From IMG/VR virus record IMGVR_UViG_3300046010_001998, positions 1 to 28,332 of that record: a stretch of 28,332 bases of DNA; one strand, 5' to 3'. Source of the DNA: a virus. A program made the position numbers and the translations under genes. This document shows positions 1 through 8,274 of the stretch, piece by piece; position 1 is the stretch's first letter; every line of letters begins with the position of its first letter. Under the pieces are notes generated by a model. It searched no databases. It saw nothing but the letters and a program-made list of their open reading frames with translations, and was not told the DNA's origin.

Positions 1-221
1 CCCAAAGCAGCCATTTTTTTCGTAAGAGCCGGGAATTGCGCGATGCCTTGATCGCCGTACTCTTCAGTACCGTCGCTTTCCTCTAGCCCCTCGTCCTCAG
101 ATTCAGCTTCGTCTTCAGCTTCCGACCCGTAAACCTGCTCAATCTCATCATCATCCATGATGAACTGAGCAATGCCGCCTTCCGGGACCGACAACTCTTC
201 TTTTCTAGCTGCTTGTGCCAT
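1..221 (-). CDS. Acidic phage protein, N-terminal part only
   Basis: The reading frame starts at an ATG and stays open to the left edge, giving 73 residues of an incomplete protein. It opens MAQAARKEELSVPEGG and then becomes very acidic, with runs of Asp and Glu around residues 23-55, before reaching a more ordinary stretch (GIAQFPALTKKMAALG). The ATG shares one base with the stop of the upstream zinc-ribbon gene (TAATG), which indicates translational coupling and fixes the start. I do not recognise a family. Its position at the distal end of the tail operon makes a virion or assembly role likely, but that is inference. Confidence 0.75.
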   Translation of the reverse strand, partial: MAQAARKEELSVPEGGIAQFIMDDDEIEQVYGSEAEDEAESEDEGLEESDGTEEYGDQGIAQFPALTKKMAAL

Positions 222-436
222 TATCCCGCTCCACCCGTGATACCTTGCGGCGTGGTTACCATCACGATTGTACTTCTTGTTTCATTACCCGTCCACGGAG
301 AACCACAGCGCGGACAAAGGCTTTCCGGAGAAGCCGAACTGATAATCTCCAGATGATCAACTGCGGCATTACAAGAAGAACAGCGCACATACGTGCGCCC
401 GTTATCTCGAAAAACGCCTGTTTTTATTTGACTCAT
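221..436 (-). CDS. Small zinc-ribbon protein
   Basis: This 71-residue protein carries two CxxC knuckles, CSSC at residues 19-22 and CPRC at 41-44. Their spacing of about 18 residues is typical of a single zinc ribbon. The C-terminal third (TRSTIVMVTTPQGITGG) has no recognisable motif. A longer reading frame upstream exists, but the ATG at 436 overlaps the previous stop as ATGA, so I use that start. Zinc ribbons in phage operons may bind nucleic acid or simply stabilise a small structural protein, and the sequence does not say which. It is coupled on both sides to its neighbours. Confidence 0.8.
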   Translation of the reverse strand: MSQIKTGVFRDNGRTYVRCSSCNAAVDHLEIISSASPESLCPRCGSPWTGNETRSTIVMVTTPQGITGGAG

Positions 437-726
437 GTCGTCACCGTCACTGTGCCAACCGCACCACTGGCAGAAACGCCACGAGGATAAGGACGATTGG
501 GAATTGAGATTCGTAGCGCCCCGCTTACTTGGAATACCCCGTTCGGGGCTAACCCGTAATCGTCGCTTTGCAGATTGGTCAACGTAAGACTGGTCGCGAG
601 CCACGGGCCGGGGTTGTTGACCTGCTGCAAGAAAATCGAGAATGCCCGAACAAGCTCTGCTTGATACTGTGCGTTGTATTCCGGGGGGGCGTTCGGGAAT
701 AGAGGTACCGCAAGACCTCTACTCAT
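433..726 (-). CDS. Conserved phage protein of unknown function
   Basis: The product is 97 residues. It has a helical N-terminal half (EYNAQYQAELVRAFSIFLQQ) and a polar, beta-prone C-terminal half that ends in a Val/Thr-rich strand. Small proteins with this kind of N-terminus are common beside tail genes in environmental podovirus genomes, where they are left unnamed. The start overlaps the stop of the gp10-like gene (ATGA) and its own stop overlaps the zinc-ribbon gene in the same way, so it is made in step with them. A tail-associated role is inferred from position only. Confidence 0.78.
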   Translation of the reverse strand: MSRGLAVPLFPNAPPEYNAQYQAELVRAFSIFLQQVNNPGPWLATSLTLTNLQSDDYGLAPNGVFQVSGALRISIPNRPYPRGVSASGAVGTVTVTT

Positions 727-2648
727 CTTCGACCATCCTGCCGGACCTCTACCCGCGGCGAACCCAAGCGCCAGCCTACGCCAAGATCATCCGATGCAAT
801 CTTGAACGAGAAAGAGCGCCCTCGGAGCCGGATGTGTACTTGGTCGGTAAACTGTTCAACGGGAACGGTCGCGGACCGCGTGACGGCGCTCACTTTCGAT
901 TCGCTGTAATTTGCGCCGGGGAAATTCCTAACCTCCAGCGTCATGTCCACAGAAGGCGTGTCCGTGGTGGAGTTTTCAAACGTGATGTCAGGAATCAAAC
1001 GGCTCAGGAGCACAAACTGATCCCCGTTCCCGAGCGACAAATCGCTGCTTTCCACATACGAATTAATGGAAACCGGCGGGTTAGCGCTACCATCGTCAAA
1101 CCCAAACTCTTGGTAATACAGGTGCCCGTCAAGTGCCGCCGCGATAGGATAGGAGTTGATGCCCCGATCAATCCACGCCGCTCTTGGAAGCGTGCCGTAA
1201 TACCACGCTTGTTCCTGATAGTTGTAAACAACGTAGCGGTCGTTATCCGAAGACGTTGACGATGGATAAAACCACCACACTTCCGCATTGGCGGCATTCA
1301 GCCCTGCTGTAACCTTCTCGCGCTGGGTAAGGTTAAAATCGTCAAAGACGTAGCTTCGGACAGAACACGGGAGCTTTTGTACCTGACCGGTATAGATGTA
1401 GAAGTCCGTTGCGCCCATCCAGAACACCATGTCGTCTACGGCGATAGCCGCAAGCGGACCAATGATCGTGATGTTCTGCGAGAGGATCTGGATGCCAAAC
1501 GTGAACGGCGGCCCTAGATACTGCATGCCGTATACAGACACATCGGTAAACACAAGGATCTGCTGCCTTGTCTCTACCGCGGTGACAATCTCAGAACCCG
1601 TACCAAGCCTCAACTCACCCGCCGAATTGGTCGGCAACGATTGCCAAACCAGCGGGTTCTCTTGATCGGAAAAACGAATCAACAGCGGATCCTGAACCCC
1701 GATGTTCGTCTGCGAATCACAACCAAAAACGAGAACGTGCCGGTCGCGGTCTGAAGTCAGGATCTGTTTGGCAATCGTCGGCGTCGTAGAATCCGCCCCG
1801 GGCAATGCAGAAAACGCTACCGCACGGCTCAAAGGAGTCGCACTCGCCGACTTGTCCCAATAGAAAATCCCACCATCGCGGATGTTGATCAACAAGTCTT
1901 CCCCGAAGTTGTCGTGCGTCCAAATTCGTAGTTTGGCACCCACCGCAATCAAAGAAGAACTCGATCCCCACGTGCCACGGGACCAATAACCGGATCCCCA
2001 GCCCGTTCCCGCAACGGTCGTGTCGAGACCCACGCCCACTTGATAAGCGCCCACTACGGAGGCCCCACCATTACCGGTATCCGAGCTGTTAGCGACAACG
2101 GGGGTCGGCGTATACACGCCGTTTATCGTTATTTCGTTCAAGGTGGCAACCGCGCGCGCTATCACCTGATACGTGTTGGCGGTCAAAACCGCGCTGACCT
2201 GATATTCCTGATTCAGTACGGCGGCGGTAATCGTGCCCCCCAAGCTGACTGCGCCAGAAAACGTAACGAAGTCGTTGGTCTCGCACCCGTGCGCGTTGTC
2301 CGTCACCGTGAGCACAGAAGAGCCGTTGGTCGCGGAAAATGTGACAGCCCCCGCAGGCGTCGTCGCACGAATCGGGGTGATGTCGTTATATCCGCCGCCT
2401 TCGTTGATGTAATACTTCAGGTGGGTGCCCAGCCCCACATAGCTTGTGCCGTCTAACGCCACAAACGCATGAAGGGCTCGGCACGTCCCTAAAAAGCTCT
2501 GCCCAGAGAACTTCTCCCATCCGCCAATCTTTTCCGGTGTCCCAAAACGGAACCGGATCTTGTCGCAATCAAACCACCCACCTTCGTTAGTGTACGACGT
2601 GGTTTCGCGGTTTACCCCGGGCCTGAATTGCAACTTTTGTAGCGGCAT
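723..2648 (-). CDS. P22 gp10-like beta-propeller tail hub / DNA stabilisation protein
   Basis: The 641-residue protein opens with a pattern typical of podovirus tail-hub propellers: a Gly/Trp-rich segment (NEGGWFDCDKIRFRFG, then PEKIGGWEKFSG) followed by repeated beta-strands. Residues about 100-175 look like an inserted Ig-like or beta domain of a type widespread in environmental phages (HGCETNDFVTFSG, then NQEYQVSAV). The remainder is beta-rich with repeated Trp/Tyr strands (FGEDLLINIRDGGIFYWD; AEVWWFYPSS). In P22 the equivalent gp10 closes the portal channel after packaging and carries the tail needle; T7 gp12 is an analogous nozzle. The assignment rests on the strand pattern, size and context, not on a database search. 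It lies far from the other connector genes, beyond the fibres and holin candidate. Confidence 0.68.
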   Translation of the reverse strand: MPLQKLQFRPGVNRETTSYTNEGGWFDCDKIRFRFGTPEKIGGWEKFSGQSFLGTCRALHAFVALDGTSYVGLGTHLKYYINEGGGYNDITPIRATTPAGAVTFSATNGSSVLTVTDNAHGCETNDFVTFSGAVSLGGTITAAVLNQEYQVSAVLTANTYQVIARAVATLNEITINGVYTPTPVVANSSDTGNGGASVVGAYQVGVGLDTTVAGTGWGSGYWSRGTWGSSSSLIAVGAKLRIWTHDNFGEDLLINIRDGGIFYWDKSASATPLSRAVAFSALPGADSTTPTIAKQILTSDRDRHVLVFGCDSQTNIGVQDPLLIRFSDQENPLVWQSLPTNSAGELRLGTGSEIVTAVETRQQILVFTDVSVYGMQYLGPPFTFGIQILSQNITIIGPLAAIAVDDMVFWMGATDFYIYTGQVQKLPCSVRSYVFDDFNLTQREKVTAGLNAANAEVWWFYPSSTSSDNDRYVVYNYQEQAWYYGTLPRAAWIDRGINSYPIAAALDGHLYYQEFGFDDGSANPPVSINSYVESSDLSLGNGDQFVLLSRLIPDITFENSTTDTPSVDMTLEVRNFPGANYSESKVSAVTRSATVPVEQFTDQVHIRLRGRSFSFKIASDDLGVGWRLGSPRVEVRQDGRR

Positions 2649-2652
2649 AGCG

Positions 2653-2895
2653 TCAGTTCACTACCTGTGCAGAATCCCCAGCATCATCCTTCGGAGCAGC
2701 CAGCGCCGCAACAAGCATGTTTACGAACGCTTCACGGCCCACGGACAACTGGTCCACGTTGAACCGGGCGCTCTCCAGCTTACGATCAAGATCGCTGATA
2801 TGGTTGACCATGAGCTGCTGCTCTTTCGTCATGTCTTCAAAAAAGAACTCTTTTTCGTTGACCATGATCGGGGTCTTTTCATTTTTTCCCATCAT
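2653..2895 (-). CDS. Small phage protein, helical, unknown function
   Basis: This 80-residue protein has the layout VNEKEFFFEDMTKEQQLMVNHISDLDRKLESARFNVDQL followed by a short hydrophobic helix (FVNMLVAALAA). Similar short 'VNEKEY..EDM..EQ..MVNH..DL' proteins are common in environmental phages, cyanophages included, and have no assigned role. The middle is a probable amphipathic or coiled-coil helix. Two ATGs are adjacent at the start; AAGGA lies about seven bases upstream of the first, so I begin there. It sits between the holin candidate and the gp10-like gene, with gaps of 18 and 4 bases. Confidence 0.8.
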   Translation of the reverse strand: MMGKNEKTPIMVNEKEFFFEDMTKEQQLMVNHISDLDRKLESARFNVDQLSVGREAFVNMLVAALAAPKDDAGDSAQVVN

Positions 2896-2913
2896 TAGTC
2901 TTCCTTTGTGTCG

Positions 2914-3102
2914 TCACTTTTCAGAAAGCGGCTGCGTCGTGACAATCCGCAACACGGCTACCCCTACCGAGATGAACAGCATGAGAGCCCCCGTTTTTTC
3001 AGGGCCAACAAGCTGCGTCACCACGTGTTGGGATTCTTCAAGAACGCCTGCAACGGCGATGAACGTAGCAAACCACATGGTCTTTGATTTTAAGTATTTC
3101 AT
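2914..3102 (-). CDS. Holin-like small membrane protein
   Basis: The 62-residue product has a short basic N-terminus (MKYLKSKTMW), a hydrophobic helix at about residues 9-21, a polar turn (EESQHVVTQLVGPEK) and a second helix at about 40-56 ending in RIVTTQPLSEK. Size, two membrane helices and a charged tail fit a class II holin, which would permeabilise the inner membrane to release the endolysin. The short tail 'R.VTT.PL..K' recurs in phage proteins of this type. The ATG at 3102 is chosen over an upstream GTG because GAGGTGG lies at the right distance. The lysozyme gene is about 15 kb away, which is unusual for a holin-endolysin pair. Confidence 0.6.
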   Translation of the reverse strand: MKYLKSKTMWFATFIAVAGVLEESQHVVTQLVGPEKTGALMLFISVGVAVLRIVTTQPLSEK

Positions 3103-3142
3103 AACCACCTCGGAAAGAAAGGAGATTTAATGACAAATATTT

Positions 3143-3361
3143 CTATTTGTTTTTATTGTCATCAGCACCGGCTGTCTTGCCGAGAACAGCGTCTACAGAA
3201 GCCTTGTGCGCGGCTAACGCCGCTTCAACTGTAGCCGGATCTGGAAAGGGAATGGGGTCTTTATTCGGCTTGGGGTTAGGCTTACGTCGATTAGTATTGA
3301 GCACGTACACGGCAAAAACGACTGTAATAACGCCGATAGTCACATAAATAAACGCGTCCAT
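3143..3361 (-). CDS. Single-pass membrane protein
   Basis: The 72-residue protein has an N-terminal transmembrane helix (residues about 3-23, FIYVTIGVITVVFAVYVL). A Pro/Lys-rich linker (NRRKPNPKPNKDPIPFPDP) and a soluble Ala-rich tail follow. The basic stretch directly after the helix predicts an N-out, C-in topology. GAGGAG lies five bases upstream of the ATG, so I prefer this start to one eight codons upstream. It adjoins the holin candidate and may be a lysis accessory protein. It is short for an inner-membrane spanin and lacks a clear coiled coil, so that role is only possible. Confidence 0.7.
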   Translation of the reverse strand: MDAFIYVTIGVITVVFAVYVLNTNRRKPNPKPNKDPIPFPDPATVEAALAAHKASVDAVLGKTAGADDNKNK

Positions 3362-3371
3362 AATAGCTCCT

Positions 3372-3980
3372 CTAAGTAAATACAAACCTTACACGTCCCG
3401 AGCTTCCAGCAGTTGCCCCGGTAGCGGGCCAAGTGCCTCCAGCGCCGCCCGCTCCAGCAGTTGCGCCGCCGTCTCCAGAACGCGCTGCGCCACCAGCCCC
3501 TCCCGCGCCAGCCGCTTGAGCACTTCCATTAGCGCCTGTAGTGTTAGTGACGTTACCTCCAGTAGGCGTCACCCCTACGCCGCCAGCCCCAATACTAACG
3601 CCGGTACCGCCGCCTCCCGCAGTCCCGCTGAGCATGTCGGTCATAGCGTACGTGCCGGTAGCGCCCGCAGTAGACTGCCCGCCCGCCGAACCATTGTTAC
3701 CACTAACACCCCCGTTCCCGCCAGCTCCTACTACATAACCGACCGTCTGCCCTGCGTTAGATGTTACGGTAAAACTACTTTTAGCATATCCGCCTGAAGC
3801 TCCTCCCCCGCCGCCTAAAAAAGTACCGGAACCATAATCTCCACCACCGCCGCCGCCTCCCCAGACCTCAACGACCATTGTGGTAGCGCCTCCGGGAATG
3901 GTTACTGTTCCGGAGCCTGAAGTAAAATCATTGGTTACTGGAAAAAGAATGTAACCAAGTGTCCTAGCGGCAAACGTCAT
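3372..3980 (-). CDS. Glycine-rich domain protein, putative receptor-binding adhesin
   Basis: The 202-residue protein begins with a beta-strand segment (VTIPGGATTMVVEVWGGGGGG) characteristic of phage glycine-rich domain proteins. It continues with at least six Gly-rich stretches separated by Ser/Thr/Ala-rich loops and ends in a closing strand (SGRVRFVFT). Polyglycine sandwiches of this type form adhesin tips in T-even gp38 and related proteins. The gene overlaps the end of the long fibre gene by ATGA, the same order as gp37-gp38, so a tip adhesin or fibre partner is a reasonable reading. The fold is inferred from composition and the first strand. Confidence 0.68.
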   Translation of the reverse strand: MTFAARTLGYILFPVTNDFTSGSGTVTIPGGATTMVVEVWGGGGGGGDYGSGTFLGGGGGASGGYAKSSFTVTSNAGQTVGYVVGAGGNGGVSGNNGSAGGQSTAGATGTYAMTDMLSGTAGGGGTGVSIGAGGVGVTPTGGNVTNTTGANGSAQAAGAGGAGGAARSGDGGATAGAGGAGGTWPATGATAGSSGRVRFVFT

Positions 3981-6900
3981 GCCTTAAAGTCCTTCGCAAG
4001 CGTTGCATACCACGAGGTGGTCGCAGAACGATACGTGGCTACAAGCAGGTCTTCCGCATTTGGGGCGGTACTAAGAACCCCGTCCACGCCCCCGGGCCAT
4101 TTGAAGGAGGTAGGCCACACCATTGTTCGAGATCCAACGGAATCCTGCGTTATAAACCAATTTATGGTTTGGCCGTTCCCCGGGTTGGTTATGCTGGGAG
4201 CCGTAGTCACGCTACCAGTAAGGGTCGTAACAAAAACGTTAGATAACGTGCAGTCCACCGTCATAGCGGTTGCGCTGAAAGTCACTGCCGCAAGAGACGT
4301 AAGTGCCCCTCCACCCACAACTAATTTATTACCTGGATTACTTGCGCCAATACCCACATTTCCAGAGCTAAGGATAGTAACGGCTGTGTCCCCGGAGGCT
4401 ATTCCACCTGCGCGGAATTGAAGATTCCCGCTATCTCCCGCAATGCCTGAAAGTGTTGTTCCAGACCCGTCAAAACTGATAAACGGGTAAGTTCCAGAAG
4501 TTGCCGTAATAGCAATTGCTGCAGTAGCGGTGCTGGCTTGTGTTACCGCTAGTGACGAAGAGGTTAGCGTCGTCGCGGTAACCGCTGCCGCCGTCGTACC
4601 GCCTATCTCGGTTCCATTAATACTTCCACCCGTGATCGCGACCCCGCTCGAAGATTGCGTGGAAATCGATCCAAGGCCCAACGAAACTCTAGCATTTGCA
4701 GCATCGGTAGAGCCTGTCCCACCGTTTGCAACGGCCACCGTTCCCGTGACGTTACCCGCAGTGCCACTGACGGATCCGGAAATGGTGCTGCTAAACGTTT
4801 TCACGCCTGCAATAGTCTGGGCTCCAGTCGTATAAACACCGTTGGTTACCGTTGCCGCATTCCCATCAATCGATCCGGAAATGGTGCTACTGAACGTTTT
4901 CACGCCCGCTATAGACTGCGCCCCCGTCGTGTAAACGCCGTTGGTTACCGTTCCAGCATTCCCCGAAATAGAAATACCCCACGTCCCTGTCGCGTCCCCT
5001 CCCGTTCGAGTAGGGACGTTCAACGCAGTTCGGGCGGCGGCAACATCGGTAGAACCTGTGCCCCCATTGGCTACCGCTACCGTACCCGTGACGTTAGCTG
5101 CAGTACCCGTGACGGATCCGGAAATGGTGTTGCTGAACGTCTTCGTCCCGCCAATCGTCTGGTTACCCGTGGTGTAAACACCGTTAGTTACTGTTCCCGC
5201 GTTACCGTTAATCGATCCGGAAATGGTGCTACTGAACGTCTTTGTACCGCCAATCGTCTGGTCGCCGGTCGTGTAAACACCGTTGGTTACCGTTGCAGCA
5301 TTTCCAGTAATAGAAATGCCCCACGTCCCCGAAGCATCTCCTCCTGCGCGAGTGGGAACATCAAACGCCGTTCGAGCGTCTGCCGCAGTAACCGCCCCCG
5401 TTCCACCCGCCGCTATCGCAACCGTCCCGCCAAGCGTAAACGTTCCGGTAGTGGTTATTGGATTTGTTCCAGAAACTGTGAGCCCCGTGCTACCTGTCGA
5501 AAATCCGACACTGGTGACCGTCCCACTTCCACCGCCGCCACCGGTAGCGGCAATGGTGATCGCACCGTTGGCGTTCGTAATCGTGACGTTCGTCCCAGCC
5601 GTCAGGGTAGCCTTCGTCAAACCACCCGTTAGCGTGTTTCCAATAAGCAACTGGCCATCGGTATACGAGGTTTGCCCAGTCCCACCATTGGCCACCGCCA
5701 CCGTTCCGGTGACGTTGGATGCCGTACCACTGACGGATCCGGAAATGGTGTTGCTGAACGTCTTCGTTCCGCCAATCGTTTGGTTACCCGTCGTGTAAAC
5801 GCCGTTGGTCACCGTTCCGGCGTTGCCGTCTATAGACCCGGAGATCGTGCTGCTGAACGTTTTGACGCCGGCAATCGTTTGATTACCTGTCGTGTAAACG
5901 CCGTTGGTTACCGTTGCCGCATTCCCATCAATCGATCCAGAGATCGTGCTGCTGAACGTTTTCGTGCCACCAATCGTTTGGTTTCCCGTTAGATAAACAC
6001 CATTGGTTACCGTCGCGGCATTGCCGCTAATTGATCCAGAAATGGTGTTGCTAAAGGTCTTGGTTCCGGCAATGATCTGATCACCGGTTAGATAAACCCC
6101 GTTCGTTACCGTTGCCGCATTCCCATCAATCGACCCGGAAATAGTGCTGCTAAACGTTTTTACGCCCGCAATAGTCTGGGCTCCAGTCGTATAAACGCCG
6201 TTGGTCACCGTCGCGGCATTTCCAGTAATGGAAATGCCCCATGTTCCGGACGCATCTCCACCCGTTCGTGTGGGAACATTAAGGGCGGTTCGTGCGGCAG
6301 CGTCCGTCGTGGCTCCCGTTCCGCCGTTAGCTATTGCCACCGTACCCGTAACGTTAGCGGCGGTCCCCGACACGTTACCTGTTACGTTGCCGGTGAGGTT
6401 TCCTGTCACGTTTCCGGTGACCGCGCCGGTAAGCGGACCCGATACACCGGCAGTAGCCGTAATCAGACCCGTAACAGTAAGTGTTCCCGGAATGGAAACC
6501 ACGCCCGTGGAATTAATCGTCAATCGCGAAGAACCCGCGGTAGACAACGCCACGTTGTCCGCAGCCGGAAAGAAAATACCGGTATTAGTATCCCCGGTGG
6601 GGATAATGGAAGGGCTGGCCGCCGTACCTGCGCTGACCGCAAACGCACTCGATGTGGTTAAAGAAGTAAACGAACCCGTAGAAGGAGACGACGCACCAAT
6701 CGCGGTTCCATCAATCGTTCCGCCGTTGATGTCCGCGGTCGTCACCGTCAGCGTAGGCGTCATCAATTCCGTAACACGGAGCTTTTTGAACACGTCCGTT
6801 ACGGTAGATCCGGTACCCACCCCGTCAAACCGCAAGACAACATCGAATCCCGCAGGGATCTCAAAGTCGTTGCTGGCGTTATAGGTGCCTTGGAAAACAA

Positions 6901-7231
6901 ATACAGAACGGCTTCCGGGCAAGCTGTTTCGGAAAAAAACAATCTTTTCCGCATCGTTGGGGTCTAGCCGAACAAATACGTTTGCTCCCAAATCGCTTGC
7001 CGAGGTGAACTCAATCCACTTGTTTCGCCCGTCGGAAATCGCTCCGTTGTCGATAGCCAGAATATTTGGCGACCCCGAGGTTCCAGCAGACGTAAGCGTT
7101 AACGTCACCGACCCGTTAACGGCTTGATCGATAATGTCAAAGTTGGTGTTTGTCGTGGTACCCCAAGTACCCGATTGCTCGCCAGTCGCCGGTTTTTCAA
7201 TCCCAAGGTTTACGGTATAAGTGCTTGGCAT
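3977..7231 (-). CDS. Long repetitive tail fibre protein
   Basis: This 1084-residue protein starts with a virion-attachment type N-terminus (NLGIEKPATGEQSGTWGTTTN, then NFDIIDQAVNG) that is very common on environmental phage fibres. The shaft contains nine copies of a 33-residue repeat with core NAATVTNGVYTTG plus TIGGTKTFSSTISGS, in blocks of five, two and two. Each block is set off by a spacer containing ANGGTG and ALNVPTRTGGDASGTWGIS. The C-terminal part has the fibre motif SSGNVGIGASNPGNKLVV and ends in a beta-rich knob with no visible peptidase-type chaperone domain. It should form a trimeric fibre for host recognition. The glycine-rich gene overlaps its 3' end. The repeats make it prone to recombination. 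Confidence 0.85.
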   Translation of the reverse strand: MPSTYTVNLGIEKPATGEQSGTWGTTTNTNFDIIDQAVNGSVTLTLTSAGTSGSPNILAIDNGAISDGRNKWIEFTSASDLGANVFVRLDPNDAEKIVFFRNSLPGSRSVFVFQGTYNASNDFEIPAGFDVVLRFDGVGTGSTVTDVFKKLRVTELMTPTLTVTTADINGGTIDGTAIGASSPSTGSFTSLTTSSAFAVSAGTAASPSIIPTGDTNTGIFFPAADNVALSTAGSSRLTINSTGVVSIPGTLTVTGLITATAGVSGPLTGAVTGNVTGNLTGNVTGNVSGTAANVTGTVAIANGGTGATTDAAARTALNVPTRTGGDASGTWGISITGNAATVTNGVYTTGAQTIAGVKTFSSTISGSIDGNAATVTNGVYLTGDQIIAGTKTFSNTISGSISGNAATVTNGVYLTGNQTIGGTKTFSSTISGSIDGNAATVTNGVYTTGNQTIAGVKTFSSTISGSIDGNAGTVTNGVYTTGNQTIGGTKTFSNTISGSVSGTASNVTGTVAVANGGTGQTSYTDGQLLIGNTLTGGLTKATLTAGTNVTITNANGAITIAATGGGGGSGTVTSVGFSTGSTGLTVSGTNPITTTGTFTLGGTVAIAAGGTGAVTAADARTAFDVPTRAGGDASGTWGISITGNAATVTNGVYTTGDQTIGGTKTFSSTISGSINGNAGTVTNGVYTTGNQTIGGTKTFSNTISGSVTGTAANVTGTVAVANGGTGSTDVAAARTALNVPTRTGGDATGTWGISISGNAGTVTNGVYTTGAQSIAGVKTFSSTISGSIDGNAATVTNGVYTTGAQTIAGVKTFSSTISGSVSGTAGNVTGTVAVANGGTGSTDAANARVSLGLGSISTQSSSGVAITGGSINGTEIGGTTAAAVTATTLTSSSLAVTQASTATAAIAITATSGTYPFISFDGSGTTLSGIAGDSGNLQFRAGGIASGDTAVTILSSGNVGIGASNPGNKLVVGGGALTSLAAVTFSATAMTVDCTLSNVFVTTLTGSVTTAPSITNPGNGQTINWFITQDSVGSRTMVWPTSFKWPGGVDGVLSTAPNAEDLLVATYRSATTSWYATLAKDFKA
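4770..6245 (-). repeat. Nine 99-bp coding repeats in the fibre gene
   Basis: The unit encodes 33 residues around the invariant TVTNGVY. Copies 1-5 are contiguous, and copies 6-7 and 8-9 form later pairs. Neighbouring copies alternate between TIAGVKTF and TIGGTKTF, and between GSIDGNAATV and GSISGNAATV. Long stretches are nearly identical at the DNA level, so this looks like array expansion by duplication. Confidence 0.85.
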
Positions 7232-7242
7232 GTTCTACATTC

Positions 7243-8274
7243 CTACGCTGCAATTTCGTCCCATGTAGGACTTTGTGCGGGCGAAACTTCCGCCCACGTC
7301 GGCGCTTGACTGGGGTCAATTCCACTATAAACGGGATTCTGGACGGGAACAATGTTCCCATAAATTAGCACCCGACCCGCAAAACCCGTTGCACTAACGC
7401 CCGTTACGCTTACGTTGGCGACGGTACTTAACGATACGGCCCCGACGATTCCCGTTCCGGAAACGCCCGTAATAGACACAACTTTTGGCAACGAGACAAC
7501 GACAGAACCAACGGCCCCCGTAGCAGAAACACCGGTAACCGGAACCAGTTCTTTTTCTGCAACAATCGCGGTTCCTACCTGCCCCGCTGCCGCAAGCCCT
7601 GTCGGGAAAACAACCGCTTTTCCAATTACGTCAACCGAGCCAACCGCGCTCGTTCCGACGACCCCCGTAACCGGGACGTTGGCACGTCCGACTACCGTTA
7701 GAGATCCGACCGACCCTGTAGCGGATACTCCCGTAACGAGAACATTCGTTTGAACGCTAGTCTGTACTGTTACGGATCCGATATTCCCAGAGGCCGCAAC
7801 ACCCGTGACCGGTACATTAGCAACAGTCTGAAGAGAAACGTCTCCGACTTGCCCCGTGCCAAAAACACCCGTGACCGGGACATTGGTCCCCGTCGAAATA
7901 TTCACGGTCACCGAGCCCACGGCACCCGTGGCCGCGACCCCCGTCACCGAAACATTCGCAACCGTCTGTACCGTTCCCGATCCAACCTGTCCCGTAGCAA
8001 AGACGCCCGTAACTGGGACATTGGTTTGAGACGCCGTATCTACGGTGACCGAGCCAACTTGTCCTGTAGCTTCGACTCCCGTGACGGCGACATTGCATGC
8101 CGGTTGGACTGTAACCGATCCAACTTGACCTGTAGCAGAAACGCCCGTGACCGGGACATTACATACCGGTTGGACTGTAACCGATCCAACTTGACCTGTA
8201 GCAGAAACGCCCGTAACCGAAACAGACGTACCGGTCCCAGAAGAAACCAGCAGCGGTTGACGTATGCGTAGCAT
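7243..8274 (-). CDS. Repeat-built structural protein (13 short beta repeats)
   Basis: After a short leader (MLRIRQPLLVSSGTGTS) the 343-residue protein is made of about 13 repeats of 20-24 residues with consensus VPVTGVSATGQVGSVTVQ. It ends with two TW-containing motifs (SQAPTWAEV and AQSPTWDEI). The repeat alternates small hydrophobic and Gly/Thr residues, as expected for a regular beta-structure such as a solenoid or trimeric fibre. Its ATG follows directly on the stop of the 257-residue gene, and the long fibre gene begins 11 bases beyond its end. I infer a tail appendage or decoration. No catalytic motif is visible, and the family has no name I can give with confidence. Confidence 0.78.
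   Translation of the reverse strand: MLRIRQPLLVSSGTGTSVSVTGVSATGQVGSVTVQPVCNVPVTGVSATGQVGSVTVQPACNVAVTGVEATGQVGSVTVDTASQTNVPVTGVFATGQVGSGTVQTVANVSVTGVAATGAVGSVTVNISTGTNVPVTGVFGTGQVGDVSLQTVANVPVTGVAASGNIGSVTVQTSVQTNVLVTGVSATGSVGSLTVVGRANVPVTGVVGTSAVGSVDVIGKAVVFPTGLAAAGQVGTAIVAEKELVPVTGVSATGAVGSVVVSLPKVVSITGVSGTGIVGAVSLSTVANVSVTGVSATGFAGRVLIYGNIVPVQNPVYSGIDPSQAPTWAEVSPAQSPTWDEIAA
8092..8222 (-). repeat. Near-identical 66-bp tandem duplication
   Basis: A segment starting CCGGTTGGACTGTAACC at 8100 recurs at 8166 with almost no change over about 48 bases. This gives two adjacent 22-residue repeats that share SATGQVGSVTVQP. The other repeats in the gene are much more diverged at the DNA level, so this pair is a recent duplication. 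Confidence 0.85.

Noticed and set aside
2750-2765. Second parS-like word TGGTCCACGTTGAACC
   Set aside because: It matches 13 of 16 bases of the palindrome near terL but is imperfect and lies inside a coding stretch (NVDQL), where codons explain it.
4530-6884. Long plus-strand open frames opposite the fibre gene
   Set aside because: They mirror the repeats of the minus-strand gene, lack ribosome binding sites and have repetitive Val/Pro/Thr or Arg/Asn-rich compositions.
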